Made by a program: the position numbers and the translations under genes
Source of the DNA: Reticulitermes lucifugus
Taxonomy: Eukaryota > Arthropoda > Insecta > Blattodea > Rhinotermitidae
Assembly (NCBI GenBank): GCA_026260175.1
Contig: JAKCWW010005587.1
Span: forward strand, 6,775-35,806
DNA length: 29,032 nt
Direction: 5' to 3'
Shown here: positions 11,527 through 23,500 of the stretch, piece after piece
How positions within the stretch are numbered: the stretch's first letter is position 1
How the letters are laid out: every line of letters begins with the position of its first letter
The notes under the pieces: model-generated
What the model was told of the DNA's origin: nothing
The model's database searches: none
Seen by the model: the letters and a program-made list of their open reading frames with translations, nothing else

Positions 11527-14500
11527 TGTCCTCGAGTGCGAAAATAGGAAGATCCCCCTACCGGACAAGGAAGGCTTTATTGTGTTTCCCTGCCCACAAC
11601 ACAACGTGCTTCCCCAACAAAACTACAGATACTAAGTGTGGAGTTTGCAGCTGACCTTGGCAGTGGTTTGCGAGAGGAAAAAGGCGACCGTCCTTTGTTT
11701 GTGAACAGTAACCAATGTATTCCAGTTAAAAATATACTGGGCTGAAGTGCAGTTCAGTTATTTTCTGTAGTGTTATATGTGGTCAGAGCTGTGCATAAAT
11801 GAATTCAACCTTGTTATAAAGGGGAAAAAAAAACCTATGTCATAAAGTGAGAGAGACCCATGTTTTTGAAAGAATTTGTCACTACCACCCCGCCAGCCGC
11901 TGTTCAGGTCAACTGCATTCCCTTGAGTAAGCGACTTTAGTTAGGCTGCCATTGTATTCGTATTACAGCCTATGTCACGGATTCTCATTACAAACCGTGT
12001 CGAACCTGGATGTTAATTAGCGAACTACACGGCGCCAGGATAGGCTTACAACGTGAGAATTAATAAACACTCCTTCAAAGTCTTTAACAACTGAATTTAC
12101 AGTTTGTTTTCTAAACACGAGGCGACTGCCGCTGTTATTAACAAATGTATTTCCTAAAATGTTCCTTTGGAATACACTGCCGTGAATTCTCACACGACGC
12201 ACATACACGGTATTTATCAAGTGCTTTTTAATTAACGAATGCCGATTTTTATGTTCATCCAAATAAAGAAGTGCTTTTCGATGTACGTAAAAATCAGTAC
12301 GGCGCACGCACATGTTTTGTATGCCATCACAGGGGGGGGGGATCTGTCGGAATTGTGGTGCTTGGAAACCTCAATTATAAAGTTGTCCCTGTTCCTGTCC
12401 ACAACATGAAGGCATACAAGCGGATTAGAGGCATAGATCCACTCTTTCTGAAACTCGAAACCAGATGAAGGTGAAAGGTCAGTTTCACTCCTTGGCCGCT
12501 TTACCTCCGAGGAGGAAGGCCGCCAGTACACACTGAAGGCTGGTTGAGCCCCATAGACGGACTGGACGTTTCGGAGAAAAGAAAAGTTTCTTGCCTCTGC
12601 CGGGAGTCGCGTCCCAGACCATCCAGTCAGTATACCAAGTACACTATCCCGGATTCGGCCAAATGCAAAACATTTTTCTTCAGAACAAAAACTGATCAAT
12701 TTTAAATATGTAATTCTATAATACGAAAATTGAGATTTCTGCTACCTGTAGAAGACAGTTATATATACCATGCACGTATGCCGTGGATGGTCGCGTTTAG
12801 GATGCAAAAAAGCTTATATTGACTATTATCAAAATACTTTTAGCCGAAGCGTAAAGAAATTGTCCTTCATGTATAATGGTATAATGCACTTAAAAGACAT
12901 GTATTTGTATATACACGTTGTATAGTAGAATGGAATGCTTATATAACAGAAGTTCTGGAATCAAGTCGTTAAGGTAAACCACTATATCTAACAAACAGGA
13001 AACGCCCACTAACAAAAATCTGGTTAATATTTAATCTAAATTTGCTTGGGAGGTATTTACTTTAAGGAATCTGTTTCTTCCGAAATATGACGCCACTGAC
13101 GCCGTGTCACTGTGTAATCGGATCCCGAAATTTCAACGGAACATAAGTCTCCTTGTTCAAGGTCCAAGACCTATAGACCATTGAAGATGTGACACTGTAT
13201 TCCTTCGAAACGACGGGCAGTGACGCGGCGTCATATCCCATAAAAAACGAGTCCTCAACCACACAGTCACGGAATCCTCACGACTCGTGCAGATTTTTAC
13301 CTGCTTTATGTGTTAAACAGTTCACAGGCGCGAGCAATCACTGCAGCTGAGTTGACTTTATATGCAACAACATGTTTAGATTTTGAGGTGCTGCATTTAT
13401 GAGCGCATCTGTAATTAATAGAGTAGACATGCTCAGTACTGACAAACAAATAGTTGTAGAAGCAGCTGTTGACTTGGTTCTAAAGTTGCCACATGAAGTA
13501 CTCGTACAATCAACACTGACAAACACAGCAGCGGGTTAAGAATACTGGCACATTGTGTTCCGGTTGACATTAACCTTCGATCTGCAAACGGTTTCCTCTA
13601 CCTCCTTAATGCACATGAAGATTTCCTTTATATGGCATTCTTTTTCACCTTTGTCTAATTTGTTCTCCAACGGTTCATACTCAATTCCTGTATGTTACAC
13701 CCCCCCCNNNNNNNNNNNNNNNNNNNNNNNNNNNNNNNNNNNNNNNTTCACGATCACACTCAAGACACACCACATTCGGTAGGACTCCTCTGGACGAGTG
13801 ATCAGCCCGACGCAAAGACCTCTACCTGACACCACACAACACTCACAAGAGACAGACATCCATGCCCTCGGCGGGATTCGAGCCCACAATCCCAGCAAGC
13901 GAGCGGCCGCAGACCCACGCTTTACACCGCGCAGCCACTGGCTCAGCCTTTATGTTATTCTGCGTGTTTTTAATATATGTATGTTCACTTAATTTTTGAC
14001 AGCGTATATCTATTTATCTACCGGTATATCTAATTGTACTCTACCAGGATTCATATCGAAACAAACTCCTACATCTGAGAACTGGGATCTTCTCGGATAC
14101 AAAGCTGTGTCGCCGGATAGTCGGTTCCCGGACCTCCGAAACCCTTGAATATATAGACACTACGGTTCTACGAAATGTCGATAACCGATTCTGAATCCCA
14201 TGGGTGTGTGATTTGCTCATCTCCTTTTATACGATAACCGTCGTAAAGTGAATGTTTACGTACATTTCTCTCTCAATATCATACAACTTGTTGATCACAA
14301 AATTTCCTCTTCACAGCTCGGAAGCTTGTCACACAATATTTGTGGTTTGATTTCACAGTTGCCATCTTGCCTACAACTTAAACATGTGTTTCCTTGGGCA
14401 ACTCACTCAGGCTTCAGCAAGCAGTGTCGCATGTGCCATACATTTAAGGATAAATTATTGCGAAATGACTTTATCACTGTGGTGCCGATGAACATTCCCG

Positions 14501-17500
14501 TCGTCATAAATGTGACTCCGTGTCAACTGGTATATATGCACCAGGAGGAGCCTGCTGCCTCCAGCGTTAGGGCAATCCAGACAAATTACTCTGGACTACC
14601 CTGAAAACGGATGAAGCAAGCTCCACCGAAACGTCGGTAACGATACATAACCACAAATGGTGTCGTATTCCATAAGAATATAATCTCCGGTAACTTTTTT
14701 AGGCGCGTTCACAAAATTGCGAGAAGCGACTATTAGCTTCATCATGTATGTCTGTCTGTCTGTCGGTCCGTCCGTCCGCACGGAACAAGTAAGCTCCCAC
14801 TGGACGACTTTTCATGAAATTTCATATCTGAATATTTTTCGAAAATCTGTCCAGAAAATTCAAGTTTCATTAAAATCTGACAAGAATAACGGGTACTTTA
14901 CACGAAGACCTATGTACATTTATGATAATATCTCGCTCAGTTCTCCTTAGAATGAAAACTATTTCAGACAAAAGTTGTAGAGAAAATTAAAACACGTATT
15001 TGATATTCAGTAACTTTTTTCCCCGAAAATAGTATCGTTGATGAGATAATGTGGAAAAATATGGTAGAGCCAGACAGGCTACAGATGACAATAAAATAAG
15101 GCGCATGCGCATTACTTGCTGGACAACTAAGACCACAGACACAGAATATGAAATACATTGCTTTTCCACTGCAACAATGGTTACTCGAACGCGCCTTACT
15201 GTTACGTTATACGTTGTACGTCGTACGTACATTGCCTGTCTTGTCGTTTCTTAAATGCGATGTGACGGTTCGGCGTCCACCACTTTACAAAATCCCCGTT
15301 AACAAGAAGTCAGCCCATACTTCAAGTGGTGTTTGCACAGTGCACTGTGCGTTTTGTCACAGTACAATGTTGTACAGCTGTAGTACTTCAAGTATAAGAA
15401 AATGAAAACTTATGGACCTACATGCGAAATGCAGAACAGTACACAACAAGGAATTTTGTGATTACCTACTTACTGACTTATTCAGACCTAGTGCTTTATG
15501 GCAGTGATATCAATGATGATATGAAAGGCTGCATCTCGGTCATGCAGCAGGGTTCGCCTTAAGAAGTTGACAGCCGCTCAATTCATCAAAAAATTCCCCG
15601 CCTCTAATGGAAACGTAAACGTGGTCACAACATCACAAGAGTTCGATACTGAATAAATTCTCTTAATTTTAATACAGGATTTCCTCGAATGTACGACGCA
15701 CATTTCATCGCATTTTAAAATTTCTGAAATCAGGGTGCGCCTTGTATATGACGGCGTCTAAAAATCAATTTCAAAAAAATTACATTGTATATTACATTAT
15801 AAAGGACGGTAAACAAGGAAAATCATATGTCCATAACACTAGTCATGGTAAAGTAAACAGAAAGCAACAAAGGAGATTCCGAAAGCATTTCTATGTATCT
15901 AAGTTGTTTAAAATGACTTTACCTGTGACGATGAATAAAACATGGAGCTTGGAGGCTGAAAATATAAAGTAGCTGTAACATTACATAATGCTCTGCGGTT
16001 AAGGGACATCAGTCAGCCGCCACTGTTGCACCTGTGAACATCGTTGCGTCTTAAAAAGCCTCTTACAATTTGCAGTCGGGAAGGGGGTTTGGGGTGGGTG
16101 TCGTTGGCATTGGCGTCGTTCAAGAAATGGTATCTAATGCAGACAAGCTATCTTATGCACAATTCTGATCTTGACTGCCCTCATTTAAGGAGCCACTTTG
16201 AAGAATTTGTAGAACAGGCTGTGAGACTGGACAGATAAATGAAGAAGACAGTGAGGAGATAAATTAGTGTAATAAAACACAAGTTTTCGGTTCATTATTG
16301 ATTTGGGCTTGTTAATATAAAAACGTTTTGTTTGTACATGACAGTTTCAATTGTGACATACATATGTTTTCCCTCGAAAACCAGTTAGTAAATCAAGAGT
16401 GTGTCTTACACCAGATGGCATATTATAATCGAGGAGATACGTATACAGTATTTTCCTCCAATTTATGGTGAAGGGTTCTCTTCTTTTCAAGGATTCCAAC
16501 TAAAATACTGCATCCATTTCCGATCTCCTCCAGGAGTGACTTATGCCAATCCCATATCGACCTCTTTTAAGCGACTGTCCTAAGGATAAAATTAGTTTCT
16601 CAGGCAGAGCAACTCCGAAGCGAATTTCAGCATGTCGGACCGGATCGACATGACGGGACAATCGCGACTACGCGCTAGAGAAGACCTCACTGCATTAGAG
16701 GAGCAGAACAAATTATTATGATTTCAGGCTTCCGCCGCGATGTTGATGAGATCTGCGGTCTTATGGGGTATTTTGCGGCGTCGTGTGGTAATTATTTAAC
16801 GACGTTTCGGGACAACGTATCGGTCCCATTCTCAAGGGTCAAGAGTCCGAGTAGAAAAGAAAGCCAGCCTGTAACGGACTCTTGACCCGTGAGAATGGGA
16901 CCGATACGTTGTCCCGAAACGTCGGTAAATAATTACCACACGACGCCGCGTAATACCCCAGAAGACCGCAGATTTCATCAGAACAAATTATGTTTCTTAT
17001 AACGCCATTTTCTCTTTCCTCCTTCCGCTTCCTACTGTCAAATGTCCTCAATCTCGCCTGTACGAGTCCTAAAAGCAAACTGTAAAGTGGTAAGTACACA
17101 CTCCGTTGTCGCTTGACCATTAAATATCTGGAATTGAACATTGCCAGTTACCATGGTGTGCTTTGAAACACAAGGAATTCCTTTCGGCTACATGTGTCGT
17201 ACACGAATTACACGACAGTTTGTTTTCAACCACCTTTACGTTGTTTTTAATCAACTTACAAGGCTTTCAAACACAAGCCGCCAAAGGCTGTCATTAACGG
17301 AATATTGTGCGGAAAAGTCGGGATTTCTTTTCCTTTCATGTAATGCCAGACTTCCGGGTTCCTGTTGAAGAAGACGTGAATAAACACGACTTTCTCGAAG
17401 TCATTAATTATTGTGCAGTATGGCACCGTCGGCACTCCAGGTATCCGGCATGACTTTCTGATTACTCTTTAAAGGCATCGAATTACATGGCAACCCCCCC

Positions 17501-20500
17501 CCCCCNAAAAGAAACACGAAAGTACCTTCAATGAAGACCATGCTATTTGCTTTTACTGGACAGCACCCTGTGACCGCTAAAATAATAATCAGTAAATACA
17601 TAATAAATGTGGTCAAATATTTGTTTCGGTCTGCAGCAAGGTAATGGTGCCATCAGCAGCTCTGCCAAGTGACAGTGCAATACACAATCCGCTACATCGC
17701 ATGCCGTTCATTTGAACACCGTAGAATTGTGCCAATACGTTGCGAAGCTATACTCTCTGTAGTGCTGTAGACAACACAGGTCTACATCTTACGTAGTCAC
17801 GCTCTCGTGGTGATATAGTCTACACAGGTCTATATCTTACGTAGTAACGCTCTCGTGGTGCTACAGTCTATACAGGTCTATATCTTACGTAGTAACGGTC
17901 TCGTGGTGCTATAGTCTACACAGGTCTATATCTTACGTAGTAACGGTCTCGTGGCGCTATAGTCTACGCAGGTCTATATCTTACGTAGTTACGCTCTGGT
18001 GGTACTATAGTCTACACAGGTCTATATCTTACGTAGTAACGCTCTCGTGGTGCTATAGTCTACACAGGTCTGCGCGTTACGTAGTAAAATTCTCTAGTAT
18101 TCTACGTATGTCTGTCGTTGAGTTGTAAGGCTGTTTGTATAGCTTAGTCTACACAAGTATACAGCTTACGTAGCAAGGGTATCTTTAGTGCTACAGTCTA
18201 CATACGTCTACAAGTTACGTAGTAATGCTGTCTGTAGTGTTATATAGCCTACACAGTCTACATATTAGGTCGTAGGGTTGTCTGTAGTGTCATAGTCTAG
18301 AAATAATCTACATAAGTTTACACGTTACGTGGGAAGGCTGTCTGTGGTGTTACGGTCTACATAATTCTACACGATACGTTGTAAGTCTGTAGAACTGTAC
18401 GGAGGTCTCTGGGGGCGTAGTAATTCTGCTTGTAGTGATGTAGTCTACACATAGTCTACGTAAGTCTACACGTTACGTAGCACTGCTGCTGTAGCGCTGT
18501 AGTCTACACAGGTCTATGTGTGATGTAGTAGGGCTCTCTGTAGTGCTATATGATATATTGATAAGCATAAATATCACAATCTTGTAATTTTTATACTGAG
18601 CCATTTTTTACATGTTTTAGAATTCTAACATTTTTAAAAATTTCCATACGGGCAGTGTAATATCTAGACTATTGTGTTGGGCTTATACTCGTATTCCTTT
18701 GTTCTATAACTCCCTGAGGATGGCACCCCGGTGCCGAAACATGTAGGAGTTTTAATACTTGTTATGAATTGTATTTTATTATGTGCACCGGTTCAGGGTT
18801 CGAACCCCTGTGGGGGCAAGAGGTTTTCTCTTCTCCACAGCCGTCTAGACGGCCCTGGGGCCCACCGAGCGTCTTGTACATTGTGTATCGGAGCCGGGAC
18901 GAAGCGCTGACCACTCACCCTCATCTAGCGCCCAGGTTAAAATGAGCAGAGCTCTACCCCTACTCCCTCTCTGTGCCTACATGGCATGCTACAGAGTGAC
19001 CTTTACCTTCACAATGTAGTTCAAGAAACGACAGACTACAGGTGCGATCACGTGTTCCTAGTACTGAGCAATACCGCTGGCTTCTCTGCCTCCGACAAGA
19101 GAGAAGAGAAACTGGAATCTCTTTATTCCTACGGAGTTTTACGTAGCTATTTGTTTTTGTAAGGACTATTGTTTCCGGCGCCAAGTACTAAGCGGCTGTA
19201 ATCACAAACGGAATGTGTTACTTGAGCGTGGCGTGTGATAATCTGCTTCGCCAGTGAGTCGCCAAGTTCTGCACAGTGGATGGTTATGACGCTGGCCAGG
19301 CACTTACAGACGAAGGGTGCAGTTAAAAATTCTGCACGTCTAAACTACGAATTAGAGCAGAACAAGATATGCTGGTGCATGAAGAGACATATTACTCTAG
19401 GCACAAGCAGGCACGCACGTACACACAGACGCATTCACTCACGAACTTTCTTGTAAGACAAAAGACGGCAACTCGAGTATTGTTTTGTATTTCCGTTACT
19501 GACATAAAGCAAAGGCAATATAGTATATATATATTGGTCTGTACAGTCCATCCACAGAAGCTGTTATTCAAATCTGCCGCAAAACTTTAACTTCATGGTA
19601 AGTGCTGAACTGAAATTAATTATTCAGTTTCTGATTTCCATCGTAAGACTCAAATTTCATTTTCACTTAATTTTTCGAGAAAATCATAAAAGTGTTTAAT
19701 TTACTGATATTGCTACGATAGATATAAGTACAGTTGTTTGCCTGTCTTCTTTTTATCTCCCTTTCCTGTTTGTTTGTTTTTGCTTCTGCTCTCTCTTCTC
19801 CTCCCTTGCTCATTTCCCGGAATGGCTAAAATATTGACTTCCACGACCACAATTCTAGGTTAAAGGGTTTATTTGAAGAAAAAATCAGCTTTCTCAGGAT
19901 TAGGGGAAGAAAACTGATTGAAGCCCTTTTAGACCAAATTACGTAGGAAAACATGGGGGGGGGGGAGCACCGGAAGATTGATAAATATGGAATAACGAAC
20001 AGTCTGATAATATTTTCAGCAGATATTGTAGGAGTGGTTAAATAAAGAAACGTATGATGGATGGGGTATGTAGTGCGCATTGACGAGGCAACTAATTTAA
20101 GCAAGAAGTTTAATCGGAAAATCTGAAGGGAAGAGACCACTTCCAAGACCTAAGTGTAAACGGAAAAACAATAATAAAACTAATCTTTAAAAAAAACAGG
20201 GTTGGAAGATCTGAAGTCGACTTGTCTTGCTCAGGGTACGAATCTGTGGGGGACTCTTGTAAACACAGTAATGAATCTTCTTGTTCCGTGACGGGGGGTG
20301 TTTATTACTGTCTTTCGAAGACGGACTCTGTTGCATTTACTTAGTTTGGATACACTTTTTGCCTATAACTTAATAAATAAATAAGTAAATAAATAATTTG
20401 CTTCTTAAGTTGGTGTGCATGGTGAGATACGCATCCCAGCGCAAGGTTTCGAGGAACTTCTTCTCTACGGTTTCCGTACGGTGAGAAACTTCACGGAAAG

Positions 20501-23500
20501 CTGGGTCAGACAGATGGGCGGAGTTCAGTGACCACTTAAAACGAACAGAGAATGGACTGAAGATGAGCATGTCTTTGTCTACAAAGATAACAAACGAGAA
20601 GAATGAATGCAGGTTACATACGGATAAATGGATTTAAAGACAAGATGCCGACAGCAGCCGGGGGTTAAAATTCTTTTTCCTTCGGAGGGGCGTAACTGGC
20701 TGGCGTTTCGGTGAATCCGCACACAGCAAGCGCAAGCGAGGCCGACCGTCTGATGGGTCAGTCTTATTAGCGACGCCACGTACAGGTTGTACAGTTTCTT
20801 CTTAGATGGCCCTGCAATCCCATGTGGACCTCCCCTCCTCAATGGCCTCCTTCCATTCATTCATATTCCTAGATGTTCCCCTCTAATTCGTAATTTTCCC
20901 CTTCTTAATATCTATCCAAACATATTCCCACCATCTAGATCTTGGTCTTCCTCTTGTCCTTACGCCCTCAGGCTGACTGTTGAAAATTTGCTGGACTGAT
21001 GTGACCATTCCAATTCAGTCTTCTCACTCTTATGAAGGTGACAATGTCCATGTCTTCATAGAGAGTCTGTAATTCATAGTTGTATCTGACTGTCCAATGG
21101 CCATTACTATATGTAGCTCCATAGATCCTCCAAAGCATTTTCCTCTCGGATGCCCTCAAGCGCTCACAAATATAGGCTGTACACTTTACGTGCACAAATT
21201 CCCCACCCTCGCATTGAATTACAAATAATGTTTTGCTCTGCTGTTAATTGGACATTTAACGACTCCCGCGCATTTATATCCACCTGACAGGTACTGAGTC
21301 TGAATGACGCCATAACGCAGAACACCACAAATTATCTATCTGCATCATTCTTCAGGGTGAGGGCCGTAACGTAGGTCAGTTGGTTGGTAGCACCTTTCCC
21401 ATCGCGAAGGGCCGAACACTGTGTCATACTAGACAATGTGGAATTTCTAGTAGACAAAGTGGCAGTGGAAGAGGTTTTCTCCCGAATAGTTCGGGGCTCC
21501 ATATGCATTCGTCTCTCATCCGCGTGAGATCAATAATAGGCCCGCAAAGTGGCCGCGGTCCCACAGACATAGTCTCAACCCCCTCCCCTGCCTCAGTCAC
21601 AAAATAAAAAGAACTTAATAACGGACAAGGCTGCGAACTTTGGACTTCTCACAGGGGTCTTCAGGGTCAAGCAATCCAGGCTAGTTCCAATGTCATTCGC
21701 TGTTGAAGCTTCAAATCTTAAGGTCTTAAAACCTTCTCTCTGATCATTTCTAACCTCCTGCCCTGTTCCTGAAAGCTATGTGCTGGTCGCACTTAACAAT
21801 ATTTTGACGGTACGCACGAAACAACCGCTGATTATTCTGCCAAATCCATACCGGGTTTTATTCTGACGTTTCACATGAAGAGAAACTTTATGTTAGTAAC
21901 AGAAACGTTCTTTCATTACTTTGACCCTGAAGATGGAAGCAGCAAGATCCTCCGATACGTCGACAACCTTATACCCACCCACACAGCATCAAATCCCAGA
22001 AAACTTGTCTCTCCATCACCACCGCTGTGACAAATTCAAATCTTGAGGAAAATGCGCACCTTAATCCCAAGCAATCGGAGTTCATAATGTCGTCTCATGG
22101 CAAGAATTCCAATATGGAACTACTACTGCTACTATTACTACTACTACTACTACTACTACTACTAATAATAATAATAATAATGCTCCTAAATGTAGTAAAC
22201 CCATGAGATATGAGCCAACATGTGCGTATTATGAGAGCTGAATAGATTCCACTTGCGATGTATGACAAGAAATTACGAAGTCATAAGCAACAAACTATAG
22301 TGACGCAGTGGACTGCTGTGGCAGACGAAACCACGCATGAGACAACCACACAGACAGAATTACTCAACGAAACTCACCAAGTTCCACCGCGATGTAGTTT
22401 AGGTCTTAGCTATTCAGGGATGTTACGCTGCGTAGGTTGGCAGTTGGTTACCGATGTTTCGGGGCAGAATATCGATCCCATCTTCTTGAACTGCTTGACC
22501 CATTAAGATGGGACCGATAGGCTGTCCCGAAACGTCGGTAACCGGCAGCCAACCTACGCCGCGTAGCATCCCTGAATGGCGAAGAACTGACCGGGTTTAC
22601 GTTTCGTCTTTACTGTGCAACTATGTACAATATCTCCAATTCTTATACGACAGTGCGTGTGCGTTGTGTTTCTGAAATATCAAGTCGAAGAGGCGGACAG
22701 ATGGCTGGATATCAAAATACACAGAAGTGAAAGCACAATAAGACGTGGATCAGAAGGAACTTTTTCTGATATCGAAGATGAGTTTATTTACACAATTCAT
22801 ATTAAAAATACTGACTCATGGTTATGTGATCTTACTGCTTCGTAATTCTAAAATGCGTCGCACAGCGAGTGCCTTTTAAGTGCTTTCTTTTGTGTTTTTG
22901 GTGACATGATTATTATGAGAAAAGCAAACTCTGGCTTCTTTAGAGGAGTGAATTCGGAGTGGTCTGTGGCGGCCACGTCCACAGGCTTGTTTGTCGTCCC
23001 GACCCCATGTTTACCGACTCATCAGGATGCTTGACTCTTGAGCGTCACCACGACTGTCACTGTTTCCCCGTTATAGTTCAACCGTTAATTTGGCCAGGTC
23101 AAGTCCAACCTCCTCTGCCCAGCCCGGTAGCCGAGCTGTCTCCACCGAAAAACCCAGTATCTGGCCCTTCAGAAACTGCAATCACAGCTTCGAATCCAGA
23201 TCTCAATCATGTTTACTTAATCCTTGATTTTAGGCGCGTTCACAAAATTGCGAAAAACGACTATTAGCTCCGTCAAGCTTGCCTGTCTGTCTGTCCGTCC
23301 GTCCGTCCGTTCGTCTGCATGGAACAACTCGGCTCCCACTGGACGGATTTTCATGAAATTTTATATTTCAGTATTTTTCGAAAGCTGTCGAGAAAATTCA
23401 AATTTCAATGAAATCTACACTAATAACGGGTACTTTACACGAATACCTACGCACATTTACGATAATATCTCGCCGAATTCTTCTTAGAATGAGACGTGTT

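Noticed and set aside
15680..15775. GGGTGCGCCTTGTATATGACG, reminiscent of pogo/Tigger-type inverted termini
   Set aside because: I could not find a convincing matching inverted end or transposase sequence nearby.
16044..16238. Small frame with [15 protein letters not shown]
   Set aside because: It looks protein-like but is too short and lacks splice sites or a recognisable family.
19826..20146. 106-codon minus-strand frame
   Set aside because: It overlaps a plus-strand LINE remnant and has no domain of its own.
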